Source: Clavibacter sepedonicus (GTDB lineage Bacteria > Actinomycetota > Actinomycetes > Actinomycetales > Microbacteriaceae). From it: a stretch of DNA of 64,000 nt. Both the position numbers and the translations under genes were made by a program. Location of the stretch: positions 3,038,001 through 3,102,000 of the forward strand of contig NC_010407.1 of the NCBI RefSeq assembly GCF_000069225.1. The letters are read 5' to 3'. Below the pieces are notes generated by a model. It was not told the origin of the DNA. It saw nothing but the letters and a program-made list of their open reading frames with translations, and did not search any database. Positions 27,098-36,004 of the stretch are shown in pieces (position 1 is the first letter of the stretch; each line of letters begins with the position of its first letter).

Positions 27098-28003
27098 ATG
27101 TCCCCTCTCTCGTCGCGTCCCCGGCTACGTCTCCATCGTCGTCGCCACGGTCACGCAGGAGCCTCGACAACGAGCCCCCGAACCACCCCTCATACCCGCA
27201 GGTGGACACGGGCCCTCGTGGTACTGGCTGCCGTCTCCGCACTCATCCTCTCCTCACCGGTGTCCGCGGCGAACGCCGCGCCGCCACTGAATCCCGACCG
27301 CATTCGCCTCCCCATCGTCGCCGGCACCAAGCTCAACGGCGATGCGGGCAGCTGTACCGCGGGAGCCGTCCTCCAGTACGACTTCTACCAGCTGCTCCCC
27401 GCCGGATTCGCGGCGAAAGCGACCCGGTACGTGGTCACGGCCAAGCACTGCTTCGCCGTCGGCGAGATCGTCCGCGTGGGCGGAGTGCCCGTGGGCCATG
27501 TCATCGAGCAGGCGGAGCACGCGGATCTCGAGCTCGTGGAGATCGACGCGAAGCTGGACCCGTCCGCCGGGCTCCACTGTGCAACACACGGGAGCCATCC
27601 CGCCTTCTGCGCGCACAACTACTACGTTCCCCGCGCGACGGGCGAGATCATCACCAATTCCGGAGGCCACCCTCGGCGCATGCCCGTCGAAGGCCACACG
27701 GAAGCGCCCGCCGGCCGCTTCTGCACCAGCGGCTACTTCACGGGGGTCCAGTGCGATTGGACCAGCTTCCGGGGCCCCGAACCCCAGCCCAGCCACGGTG
27801 ACATACATTCCTTGAAGGCCGCGGAGTCACCCGTGCTGGGGACGACGGACGCGGGCGACTCTGGCGGCCCGGTGTACACCTACGACCGTGAGCTCATCGG
27901 CATCAACTCGCAGAGCGCGTATTTCGGTTCGATCCTGTTTTACGTGCCCTTCTCCTTCGTGTTCTCCAACTTTCCGGGCTACTCCTTGGCGACGAACAGG
28001 TGA
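27098..28003 (+). CDS. Secreted trypsin-like serine protease of the Chp/Pat-1 type
   Basis: A 301-aa exported S1-fold protease. The ATG at 27098 gives a long Arg/Thr-rich n-region (~36 aa), a hydrophobic core ALVVLAAVSALILSS and a cleavage site near VSAANA. The catalytic triad is seen as H117 (VVTAKHC), D143 (HADLELVEID) and S255 (DAGDSGGPV). Paired Cys residues occur around it (C86, C118, C161, C171, C209, C219). This size and motif order fit the Chp/Ppa/Pat-1 proteases that are virulence or host-range factors of Clavibacter. Base composition is less GC-rich than its neighbours, and direct repeats surround it, suggesting transfer. The ribosome site is weak. The exact ortholog is not assigned. 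Confidence 0.82.
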   Translation: MSPLSSRPRLRLHRRRHGHAGASTTSPRTTPHTRRWTRALVVLAAVSALILSSPVSAANAAPPLNPDRIRLPIVAGTKLNGDAGSCTAGAVLQYDFYQLLPAGFAAKATRYVVTAKHCFAVGEIVRVGGVPVGHVIEQAEHADLELVEIDAKLDPSAGLHCATHGSHPAFCAHNYYVPRATGEIITNSGGHPRRMPVEGHTEAPAGRFCTSGYFTGVQCDWTSFRGPEPQPSHGDIHSLKAAESPVLGTTDAGDSGGPVYTYDRELIGINSQSAYFGSILFYVPFSFVFSNFPGYSLATNR

Positions 28004-28115
28004 GCGAGGGCCGCAAGACGCCGCGCCGGTGAGCGGGGATCCGCACGATCGCAGCCCACGGCCGCCGTGAAGCGCTCCGAGGTTCCCGTCGACGCGGTGT
28101 TGCGCGAAGCGACAG

Positions 28116-28481
28116 CGAGCCGCGCAGGTTCACGAAGCCGAGGCGGCAGTCGGTGATGTGCACCGAGGAGAGCGTGGCGTCGTAGAGCTCCGCGGATCCG
28201 ACGCGCGAGCCCTCGAGCCGCACGTCGCGCATGCGCATCCGGGGCGCCTTCAGCACGGGCGCGTCGAGGCGCGAGGCGAGCACGTCCACGAGGCTCGCGG
28301 CCGTGAGGTCGGCCTCGTGCAGGCGGATCCGCTCGAGCACGCACTCCTCGAACCCGATGTCCACCAGGTCGGCGTCCGACAGGTCGGCATCGGCGAACCG
28401 CCGCCGCTCGAAGGACGCGTGCGCGTCGAGGTCGGACGGGTCGCCGTCCGCGAGTCCGTCGAGCCGCGGATCGCTGATCCG
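28116..28481. repeat. 366-bp direct repeat, copy B
   Basis: Partner of 26245-26610, apparently identical. The spacing from copy A to copy B is 1871 bp. Recombination between the two would loop out the whole protease gene and restore a single pentapeptide gene. Confidence 0.85.
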
Positions 28482-28510
28482 GGGCGGGAGGATGCGGGGG
28501 ATGCGGCCAT
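28116..28510 (-). pseudogene. Truncated pentapeptide-repeat gene, copy B
   Basis: This carries the first ~130 codons of the copy A gene and then ends abruptly; beyond 28116 the sequence is unrelated and the C-terminal repeats are missing. The ATG at 28510 (MAASP) is out of frame with the repeat domain by one base in the opposite sense from copy A, because the G/C run at 28496-28500 is five long where six would be in frame. The next gene upstream is the SASA esterase. Confidence 0.75.
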
Positions 28511-28541
28511 GCGGGCCTCCGGGTGCGGGTCGGTGCAGGAT

Positions 28542-28565
28542 GCGGGCCGCCGTGTGGCGGCCCGC
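28542..28565 (-). terminator. Hairpin terminator after the SASA esterase
   Basis: GCGGGCCGCC, GTGT, GGCGGCCCGC: a perfect ten-base stem, 26 bases past the esterase stop on the minus strand. No U-run follows, as is common in high-GC actinobacteria. Confidence 0.7.
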
Positions 28566-28590
28566 TCCACGGTACGGGAGACCCCCGGGG

Positions 28591-30555
28591 TCACCGCCCG
28601 GTCTGGCGGAGGTAGGCGGCGTAGAAGCCCGCGCCCATCATCCGGGCGCCGACGGCGTCGTAGTGGATGAAGGCCTCGCCCTCGTTGGCGTGCCCCGAGA
28701 CGCCGGGCACGTACGCGACCTCCTTCCGCAGGGAGCGCAGGCCCTGGTGCACCGCGTCGATGTCCTGACGCGCCGCATCCGATCCGATCCACTCGGGGAC
28801 CATCCCCCCGACCAGGAACGGCACGGGACCGTAGCGCACGGCCAGGCCGGACTCGAGCTCGAGGAGCCGGTCGGCGTACTTGACCTTGGCCGCCACCCGC
28901 CCTGCGGCGGTGGGGGCCGACGAGATGGCGTTCGCATCCGACTCTCCCTGCGCCCAGATGATCGCGACCAGCCGGTTGTCCGGATCGAGCGCCAGCGCGT
29001 TGTCGATCTGGGTGGTCGCGTTCGCGTAGAGGTTCGTGAGGCCGGCCTCGACCGAGCCCTGCTCCGGGCTCGGATCCCACGTGAACTTCTGCACGGCGTC
29101 CACCCGGGTCAGCGAGGTGCTGCCCTGGGCGGCGGGGACGAGGAGGACCCGGCGGCCGGGCGCCGAGTCGGCGAGGAGGGCACGGCCGAAGGTCATGCCG
29201 GGGCCGACGAGCTTCGGTCGGTCCGTCATGCGCCACGTCGTGACGTGCTTGAGGCTGTCTTCCGCGGGCACGACACGGCCCCAGTCCTTGTCCTGCCAGT
29301 CGCCGACGAGCTGGTCGAGGCCGTCCTGCGCGACGTCGATCGCGGGGTCGTAGCCGAAGCCGCCGCCCTGGGCGTTCGACTGCCCGAGGATCGCCACGAC
29401 GTCGTGGCCCACGCCGTCCTGTGCGCCCGCGACGGCCGTCACCGGCGCGGTCGCGCTCGCGGTGGACCGGTGGACGTCCGCCGATCCCGCCCAGCTGCCC
29501 GTCACGGTGACGGTGATGCGCTTGCCGAGCGCCGCATCGTCGAGCCGCAGCGTCGGGCCGGTCTGGCCCGGCTGCGTCACGCCGTCGAGGTACCAGCGGT
29601 AGCGGAGGGGCGTGGAGGTGGGCGTCCAGTCGCCGGGCAGGGCGCGCACCGCGCTCCCGACGGTGAGCTGGCCGACGATCCGGGGTGCCGTCGTCGTCGG
29701 GGCGACGGGAGGCGTGGGAGCGGGTGTCGGGACGGGCGCCGTGGTCGGAGCCGGGGTCGGGATCGGCGCGACGGTCGGAACCGGGGTCGGCACGGGCGCG
29801 GTGGTCGGCGCCACGGTGGGCACAGGCGTCGGCGCCACGGTGGGCTTCGCGGTCGGCGTGATCGTCGGCACGGGCGTCGGCTTCGGCACGGGCGCGGGTG
29901 CGACGGCCTTGCTCGCCGCGCTCTTCATCGTCAGGGTCTGCACGCCGGTGCGGCTGCCGGTCACCGAGGCGGTGATCCGCGATCCCGCGTCGCCGGGGGC
30001 CAGCCGGTAGGTCGCCGCCGCCGCTCCCGCGATGAGGACGCCGTCGCGGCTCCAGGAGTAGGAGAAGGCCGGCGCCGGGTTCCAGCCGCCCGGGCGGACG
30101 GTGAGGAGGAATCCGACCGCCACCGTGCCGACGAGCGTCGGGACCGGTGCGGTCCGGAACGCGGGCAGCGTGACGGCGGCCGTGGGCTGGCTGAGCCGCT
30201 CCATGGTGATGCTGCCCGTGCGCGTCGCGATCACCCGGACGCGGATCGTGCGGCTGAGGTCCTTCGCGGCGAGGGTGTAGGTCCTGCCCTTGGCTCCCGG
30301 AATCGCCGTGTCCCCGGAGAACCACTGGTAGGCGAAGGCGGCGCCGACGGGCTTCCAGGCGCCGGGCACGGCGGTCAGGATCTGGCCGACGAGCGGCTTC
30401 CCGGTGATCGTCGGCTCCGGGCTGGCGGTGAACGGCACGGCGGGCTTGGCCGCGGCGGAGATCGAGCCGGATGCGACGGAGGTGACGGCGGGCTCCCGCG
30501 ACGCGGCACCGGCGACGTCCGCCGGCAGCGCGATCGCGGAGAGGACCAGGGCCAC
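28591..30555 (-). CDS. Secreted SASA/SGNH-type carbohydrate esterase with Ig-like repeats
   Basis: A 654-aa exported protein. Residues ~40-210 hold two ~85-aa Ig-like repeats ([28 protein letters not shown]...), then a long Pro/Thr/Val linker (TPVPTVAPT repeats, ~215-285), then a third repeat ([34 protein letters not shown]). The C-terminal ~260 residues are a sialate O-acetylesterase/acetylxylan esterase-like domain (GQSNAQGG near residue 395; WAQGESD near 540), so it likely removes acetyl groups from a polysaccharide. The start is a GTG at 30555; the signal peptide has an unusually neutral n-region and no better in-frame start exists. The Ig-like units are like those in the four genes on the other side. 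Confidence 0.78.
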   Translation of the reverse strand: MALVLSAIALPADVAGAASREPAVTSVASGSISAAAKPAVPFTASPEPTITGKPLVGQILTAVPGAWKPVGAAFAYQWFSGDTAIPGAKGRTYTLAAKDLSRTIRVRVIATRTGSITMERLSQPTAAVTLPAFRTAPVPTLVGTVAVGFLLTVRPGGWNPAPAFSYSWSRDGVLIAGAAAATYRLAPGDAGSRITASVTGSRTGVQTLTMKSAASKAVAPAPVPKPTPVPTITPTAKPTVAPTPVPTVAPTTAPVPTPVPTVAPIPTPAPTTAPVPTPAPTPPVAPTTTAPRIVGQLTVGSAVRALPGDWTPTSTPLRYRWYLDGVTQPGQTGPTLRLDDAALGKRITVTVTGSWAGSADVHRSTASATAPVTAVAGAQDGVGHDVVAILGQSNAQGGGFGYDPAIDVAQDGLDQLVGDWQDKDWGRVVPAEDSLKHVTTWRMTDRPKLVGPGMTFGRALLADSAPGRRVLLVPAAQGSTSLTRVDAVQKFTWDPSPEQGSVEAGLTNLYANATTQIDNALALDPDNRLVAIIWAQGESDANAISSAPTAAGRVAAKVKYADRLLELESGLAVRYGPVPFLVGGMVPEWIGSDAARQDIDAVHQGLRSLRKEVAYVPGVSGHANEGEAFIHYDAVGARMMGAGFYAAYLRQTGR

Positions 30556-30695
30556 GGCGAGCCGGTCACGTGGAGTCGGGATCGGCGTCGGGGCGCAGCA
30601 GGACCAGGGGCGGAGATGAGCACATGCACTCCTCGAGAGGGTCGCGTCGGGTACGCGAGCGACCCCTGTTTACCGCACCGAGGAAATGTGCGCCG

Positions 30696-30719
30696 CCCCC
30701 CGAACGGCCGGTCGGGGGG
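30696..30719. other. GC hairpin between divergent surface-protein genes
   Basis: CCCCCCGA and TCGGGGGG form a perfect eight-base stem around ACGGCCGG. It lies 141 bases upstream of the esterase start and 107 bases upstream of the repeat-protein start. It may insulate the two divergent promoters or be an operator. Confidence 0.45.
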
Positions 30720-30735
30720 CCATTGCCCGCGCGGA

Positions 30736-30781
30736 GCCCGAACTGGGTACACGACAGCACCTGGGAGAAGCCGGTAAGCAT
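30736..30781 (+). promoter_or_regulatory. Conserved upstream element of surface-protein genes, copy 1
   Basis: GCCCGAACTGGGTAC followed 22-23 bases later by CGGTAAGCAT. Nearly the same pair occurs at 36774-36819 upstream of the fourth paralogue, and CGGTAGGCAT occurs at 34056-34065 before the second. The spacing of GAAC to GGTA resembles an ECF-sigma promoter. This is a comparative inference from a few sites. Confidence 0.5.
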
Positions 30782-30825
30782 GCCCGACGGCCGCGCCCGA
30801 AGCGGCCCCCGGATCCAGGAGCACC

Positions 30826-33800
30826 ATGACAACCGCACGCCGACGCGCCCTCGTCGGCCTCCTCTCGCTGGCCCTCGTGGCCTCCGCGCAGGCGGGCATG
30901 GCGACCAGCGCCATCGCCGCCCCCGCGCCCGTCGGCACCGACGCCGTCGGCACCACCGCCGTGACCTTCACCACCGCCCCGCAGCCGTCGATAACCGGCA
31001 CCGCGCAGGTCGGCTCCACCCTCTTCGCCGTCACCGGCACCTGGGCACCGCAGCCCGACTCGTTCACCTTCAAGTGGTGGAGCGACGGCGTCGCGATCTC
31101 CGGCGCCACGGGATCCGCGTACACGCTCGTCGCCGCGGACGCGGCCAAGAAGATCACGCTGACCGTGACCGCGAACAAGGCCGGCTACACGTCGCTCGCC
31201 AAGTCGAGCGCCGCGACCGCGACCGTGGCCGCCGCCCCCGCGCCCGCCGCCTTCACGACCATCCCGACGCCGACGATCACCGGGACGCCGAAGGTCGGCA
31301 CGCCGCTCACCGCGGCCACCGACACGTGGGCGCCCGTGCCGACGACCTTCTCCTACCGCTGGTTCGTGGCGAACGTCGCCGTCACCGGCGCGACGACCTC
31401 CACCTACACGCCGGTCGCGGCCGACGTCGGCAAGCGCATCACCGTCACCGTCACGGGCAGCCGCACGGGCTACACGACCGCCGCGAAGACCAGCGCGGCC
31501 TCGGCCGCGGTCGTCGCCGCGCCGGTCACGACCCCGTCGACCTTCACCACCGTGCCGACGCCCACCATCACCGGATCCGCGCAGGTCGGCGCCACGCTGA
31601 CGGCCACCCCCGGCACCTGGGCACCCGTGCCGACGACCTTCTCCTACCGCTGGTTCGTCGCGAACGTCGCCGTCACCGGCGCCACCGCCTCCACGTACGT
31701 GCCCATCGCCGCCGACCTCGGCAAGCGGATCACCGTGACCGTCACCGGCGCACGCTCGGGCTACACCCAGGCCTCGAAGACGAGCGCAGCTTCGGCTGCG
31801 GTCGTCGCGGCGCCCGTCACGAGCCCGTCGACCTTCACCACCGTGCCGACGCCGACCATCGTCGGCACCGCCCAGGTCGGCGCGACCCTGACGGCAGCGC
31901 CCGGTACCTGGGCACCCGTCCCCACGACCCTCTCCTACCGCTGGTTCGTCGCGAACGTCGCCGTCACCGGCGCGACCGCCTCCACCTACGTGCCCGTCGC
32001 CGCCGACCTCGGGAAGCGGATCACCGTCACCGTGACCGGCGCGCGAAGCGGCTACACGTCGGCCGCCAAGACCAGCGCCGGCACGGCCGCGGTGATCGCC
32101 GCCCCCGCCGCCAAGGCGTTCGCGATCGCGTCCGCCCCCACCGTCACCGGCTCCGCGTCGGTCGGCGGCGTGCTGACCGCGTCGACCGGCACCTGGTCCC
32201 CTGCCCCGGCGTTCACGTACCAGTGGACCGTGGGCACCACCGCGATCACCGGCGCCACGGGCTCGACGTACACGGTCGGCACGGCTGACCTCGGCAAGAC
32301 GATCACGGTCACCATCACCGCCAAGCTGGCGGGCTACGTCACCACGAGCAAGACGAGCGTCGCCACGGCGGCGGTCGGGAAGCCGGCCATCGCGTCGACG
32401 CAGCCGGTGATCGTCGGTGATGCGAAGGTCGGGTACACGCTGCGCGTCGTGCCCGGCCTCTGGACGCCGAAGCCGTCCTTCTCCTACGTCTGGTACGCGA
32501 ACGACGTGAAGATCGCGGGAGCGACCTCGAATGACTTCGTCGTCACGACGGCAGAACTCGGCAAGCGCATCACGGCGACCGTGGTCGGCACCGCGTCGGG
32601 CTTCTCGAACACCGCGCGCACGAGCGCCCGGACTGCGGCGGTCGTCGCCGAGAACGTGCAGTTGCCGCAGCAGCCGTGGTACTCCACGGTGACGGGCGGC
32701 GTCTACCTCGACTCAGTGCGTCCCGAGAACCTGATCACGGACGGCTACATCGAGGTGACCGACCCCGACTACGGCTGGGACAAGGCTGGCACGCAGTTCA
32801 CCGGCGGTTCGTTCGCCATCACCGGGCTCCGCGCGGGCGAGTACTCGCTGCGGGCATATGTCGAGGTCGCCGGCGAGTACATCGAGCAGTACCTCGGCCC
32901 CACAAGGGACTACCGCGCCGCTCAGACGTTCGCCGTGCAAGCCGACGGCACGGTGCGCATCGACATGGTCGTGAAGCGCGCGGCCACGGTCAGCGGCACA
33001 GTCACCGCGGCCGACGGCTCCCCCGTGGAGAACGCCCTCGTGACCGTGACGGGCGCGACTGAGGACGACTGGTACGGCGGAAGCGCGTACACGGACTACT
33101 TCGGGCGCTTCACCGTGCGAGACATCCAGCCCGGCACGTACAAGGTGCAGTACTCGGCTCCGTCGCCCAATCCCTCGGGCCTGACCGGTGAGTGGTACGG
33201 CGACGCTGACGATGAGAGCTCCGCGACGGTCGTGACGGTCGCGAACTGGAGCCAGACGGTCATCGGCATCAACGCCGTGCTCGACGTGGGCGCCCGGATG
33301 ACCGGTTGGATCTACGACTCCAACTACGCCTCCGTCGCGGACGCCACCGTCTACGTCGTGCCGGTCTCGTCCGCTGTCGAGGGCACCACACCCTACAGCG
33401 CACGGCATGTGCAGACGGACGCATCGGGCGACTTCGAGATGACGGGGATCGTCCCCGGCGACTACTACATCTACGTATCAGCGACTCGGTACTCGGCCCC
33501 CGCGCTGGCCGCGCAGTGGGTCGGCGGCACCGGCACCTTGGCCACTGCGTCCGTCTACCGGGCGACCCGCGGGACGCAGATGTCGAGCGTCTATGCGCAG
33601 CTCGCCGTCAGCCCGTCGGTGACGACGACGGTCACCGGCCTCGCGGCGGCCGGCTGGGACAGCGATTACGCCGTCGTGAACCTGTACCAGGGTGGCTCCA
33701 TCAAGTACTCCGAGTACTCCTGGTACGGCGCGGCCGCGTTCATCAAGGACATCGCCCCCGGCACCTACCAGGTCGCCGTGACGTACCACCGCGGCACCGA

Positions 33801-33936
33801 GCTCAAGGCCTACTGGTGGAACGGCGGCACCTACGCCGACAGGTCCGAGATCGTCGTGCGCGCAGGGGACTCGATCTCCATCGTCGCGAAGGCGATCACG
33901 CGGGTCGCTCCGGCGGGCGCGCGGCTGGTCCGCTAG
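30826..33936 (+). CDS. Large secreted Ig-like repeat/carboxypeptidase-regulatory-like protein
   Basis: A 1036-aa exported protein. Signal peptide ARRRALVGLLSLALVASAQAG is nearly the same as in the three paralogues downstream. Residues ~47-610 are six Ig-like units of about 96 aa ([75 protein letters not shown]...), three of them nearly identical. The C-terminal ~420 residues are four or more carboxypeptidase-regulatory/CNA-B-like units (ATVSGTVTAADGSPVENALVTV...). No sortase motif or membrane anchor is seen, so it is probably released or held non-covalently. A role in adhesion or polysaccharide binding is a guess. Confidence 0.82.
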   Translation: MTTARRRALVGLLSLALVASAQAGMATSAIAAPAPVGTDAVGTTAVTFTTAPQPSITGTAQVGSTLFAVTGTWAPQPDSFTFKWWSDGVAISGATGSAYTLVAADAAKKITLTVTANKAGYTSLAKSSAATATVAAAPAPAAFTTIPTPTITGTPKVGTPLTAATDTWAPVPTTFSYRWFVANVAVTGATTSTYTPVAADVGKRITVTVTGSRTGYTTAAKTSAASAAVVAAPVTTPSTFTTVPTPTITGSAQVGATLTATPGTWAPVPTTFSYRWFVANVAVTGATASTYVPIAADLGKRITVTVTGARSGYTQASKTSAASAAVVAAPVTSPSTFTTVPTPTIVGTAQVGATLTAAPGTWAPVPTTLSYRWFVANVAVTGATASTYVPVAADLGKRITVTVTGARSGYTSAAKTSAGTAAVIAAPAAKAFAIASAPTVTGSASVGGVLTASTGTWSPAPAFTYQWTVGTTAITGATGSTYTVGTADLGKTITVTITAKLAGYVTTSKTSVATAAVGKPAIASTQPVIVGDAKVGYTLRVVPGLWTPKPSFSYVWYANDVKIAGATSNDFVVTTAELGKRITATVVGTASGFSNTARTSARTAAVVAENVQLPQQPWYSTVTGGVYLDSVRPENLITDGYIEVTDPDYGWDKAGTQFTGGSFAITGLRAGEYSLRAYVEVAGEYIEQYLGPTRDYRAAQTFAVQADGTVRIDMVVKRAATVSGTVTAADGSPVENALVTVTGATEDDWYGGSAYTDYFGRFTVRDIQPGTYKVQYSAPSPNPSGLTGEWYGDADDESSATVVTVANWSQTVIGINAVLDVGARMTGWIYDSNYASVADATVYVVPVSSAVEGTTPYSARHVQTDASGDFEMTGIVPGDYYIYVSATRYSAPALAAQWVGGTGTLATASVYRATRGTQMSSVYAQLAVSPSVTTTVTGLAAAGWDSDYAVVNLYQGGSIKYSEYSWYGAAAFIKDIAPGTYQVAVTYHRGTELKAYWWNGGTYADRSEIVVRAGDSISIVAKAITRVAPAGARLVR
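31252..32124 (+). repeat. Three tandem 291-bp coding repeats
   Basis: Near-identical units begin at about 31252, 31543 and 31834, a period of exactly 291 bases (97 codons). They encode Ig-like units 2-4. Similarity is high at DNA level too, not just protein, which shows recent duplication or gene conversion. The copy number may vary among strains. Confidence 0.85.
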
Positions 33937-33955
33937 CCGGGACCGCACGGCCACC

Positions 33956-33990
33956 GACGCCGCCACGACCGCACCGGTCGTGGCGGCGTC
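33956..33990 (+). terminator. Hairpin terminator after the large repeat protein
   Basis: GACGCCGCCACGACC, GCACC, GGTCGTGGCGGCGTC: a perfect 15-base stem starting 20 bases after the TAG stop. It separates the first and second paralogues, so these genes are likely separate transcripts. Confidence 0.8.
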
Positions 33991-34102
33991 GTCGTCCGCG
34001 CCCCTCCCGCCGCGCCCCCGTTCCGCGCGACACGTCGACAGCGGATCCCGTCGAGCGGTAGGCATGGGACAGCGCCGCAGGGGGCGGCGGACCGGGGGAT
34101 CC

Positions 34103-35911
34103 ATGCACGCACCACGCCGACGCGCCCTGATCGGGCTGCTGTCGCTCTCGCTCGTCCTGTCCGCGCAGGCCGGCCTCGCGGGAGCCGCCACAGCGGCGGA
34201 CGCGCCGACCGCCACGAGCACGAGCACCAGCCGCGCCACGCCCGCCTTCACCGCATCACCCAAGCCGACCATCTCCGGCACACCGCGCGTCGGCTCCACG
34301 CTCACCGCGGTCACCGGCGACTGGGCGCCGAAGCCGACGACCTTCGGCTACCGCTGGTGGCGCGACGGCGTCGCCATCGCCGGCGCGACCGGATCCACGT
34401 TGAAGCTGACCGCAGCAGACGCCGGGGCGCGCATCAACGTCACCGTCACCGCCCGCCGAGGCGGGTACGCGTCCCTGGCGCGGTCGAGCGGGCCGACCGC
34501 GGCCGTCGCGCCCGCCACCACGACGCCCCCTCCGCCGGCGCCCACGCCGACGCCCACCGCGCCGACGCCCGACCCCGCGCCGACCACCGATCCGACGCCC
34601 GCGCCCACGCCTGACCCCACGCCTCCCGCCGCCACGGCCCCCTTCTCCGAGGCCTCTGTCCCGGTGATCACCGGCGACGTGCAGGTCGGCCGCCCGCTGC
34701 GCGCCGTCGCCGGCCTGTGGACCCCGCGACCGACGTCGTTCGCCTACGCCTGGTCCGTCAACGGCGTGGCCATCGCGGGCGCGATCTCCATCTCGTACAC
34801 GCCCGTCGACGCGGACGCCGGGAAGCGGATCACCGCGTCCGTCACCGGCACGGCCGCCGGCATCACGCCCACCACCCGCACGAGCGCGCCGACATCGCCG
34901 GTCGCGGCCGCGGGCGTCGACCTGCCCGAGCAGCCGTCGACCGGGAAGGTGGTCGGAAACGTCTACCTCGGCTCGGTGGATCCGGCGAACGTCATCCCCT
35001 ACGCCGCGATCTACCTCGAGGACGCGGCAGCGGAGGGCTCGTCGACCGACGACCCCGCCGCCGAGATCATCGACGGGGCGTACTCCTTCTCCGGGGTCCG
35101 GCCCGGCGAGTACCGGATGCACGTCTTCTACGCCGTCGACGGGACGTACTACTACCAGTACTACGGGCAGACCAAGGAGGCGGACCGCGCCCAGACCTTC
35201 GCGGTGTCCGCCGACGGCACGGTGCACGTCGACGTGGTGCTGAAGCGCTACGCCACCATCGAGGGCACGGTCACGACGACGGGCGGGGTGCCGGCGTCGG
35301 GGCTCTCCGTCACCGCCATCCGCGCGTCCGACGGGAAGCCGGTCGACTCCGAGACGACGGACGCGCAGGGCCGCTACATCCTCCGGGACGTGGAACCCGA
35401 CGACTACCTCCTCCGGGTCTCACCACCCGTCGCCGACTCCCGGGGGTTCATCGGGGAGTGGTACTCGGACGCCTACGACCAGGCGAGCGCGACGCCGGTC
35501 ACCGTCACGCGGTGGGGAGCGCCGCTCACCGGGATCGACGTGCAGCTGTCCCGCGGCGCGAGCGCGAAGGGCCAGGTCTACCGGGTCGACGGGGTGGGCT
35601 CCTCCGGCTCGAGCGTGCGCTTCGTGCCCGTCGGGTCGGCTGTGGACGGCGTGCGTCCCACCGTCGGCCTCGTCGCGTACACCGACCGGTACGGCCGCTT
35701 CAGCCTCGACGGCATCACGCCCGGCGAGTACGTCGTGTACGTCACCGGCCCCGCGCAGCAGGCGCGGTGGGCCGGCGGCACCGGCTCGCTCGCCACCGCG
35801 ACGCGCTACACGGCGACGCTCGACGGGCAGCTGCCGGCGATCTACGTGCAGTTCGGGGCGGATCCGACCGCCCGGTCACTGACCTCCCGCACGGCCGCCG
35901 CCGCCCGCTGA
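34103..35911 (+). CDS. Secreted Ig-like/carboxypeptidase-regulatory-like protein, second paralogue
   Basis: A 602-aa exported protein with signal PRRRALIGLLSLSLVLSAQAGLAGAATA. It has two Ig-like units (ASPKPTISGTPRVGSTLTAVTGDWAPKPTTFGYRWWRDGVAIAGATGS near the start; EASVPVITGDVQVGRPLRAVAGLWTPRPTSFAYAWSVNG after a Pro/Thr/Asp linker at ~135-180), followed by carboxypeptidase-regulatory-like units with TGEWYSD and AQQARWAGGTGSLATATRYTATL, the same closing motif as its paralogues. No anchor signal. The start is the ATG following GGGGGATCC. Function is unknown. Confidence 0.8.
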   Translation: MHAPRRRALIGLLSLSLVLSAQAGLAGAATAADAPTATSTSTSRATPAFTASPKPTISGTPRVGSTLTAVTGDWAPKPTTFGYRWWRDGVAIAGATGSTLKLTAADAGARINVTVTARRGGYASLARSSGPTAAVAPATTTPPPPAPTPTPTAPTPDPAPTTDPTPAPTPDPTPPAATAPFSEASVPVITGDVQVGRPLRAVAGLWTPRPTSFAYAWSVNGVAIAGAISISYTPVDADAGKRITASVTGTAAGITPTTRTSAPTSPVAAAGVDLPEQPSTGKVVGNVYLGSVDPANVIPYAAIYLEDAAAEGSSTDDPAAEIIDGAYSFSGVRPGEYRMHVFYAVDGTYYYQYYGQTKEADRAQTFAVSADGTVHVDVVLKRYATIEGTVTTTGGVPASGLSVTAIRASDGKPVDSETTDAQGRYILRDVEPDDYLLRVSPPVADSRGFIGEWYSDAYDQASATPVTVTRWGAPLTGIDVQLSRGASAKGQVYRVDGVGSSGSSVRFVPVGSAVDGVRPTVGLVAYTDRYGRFSLDGITPGEYVVYVTGPAQQARWAGGTGSLATATRYTATLDGQLPAIYVQFGADPTARSLTSRTAAAAR

Positions 35912-36004
35912 CGGCCCTCGACCGGGGGTCGTGACCGCGCCGCCGTCGAGGAGTAGACCGGTCTCCCGACCGGTACCCCGCCGGTCCGACCATCGGAGCA
36001 GCCC

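Noticed and set aside
29690-29960. Period-like tandem DNA repeat that might be a CRISPR or minisatellite
   Set aside because: It is the Pro/Thr/Val linker (TPVPTVAP) of the esterase; units are short, imperfect and in frame, so it is a protein linker.
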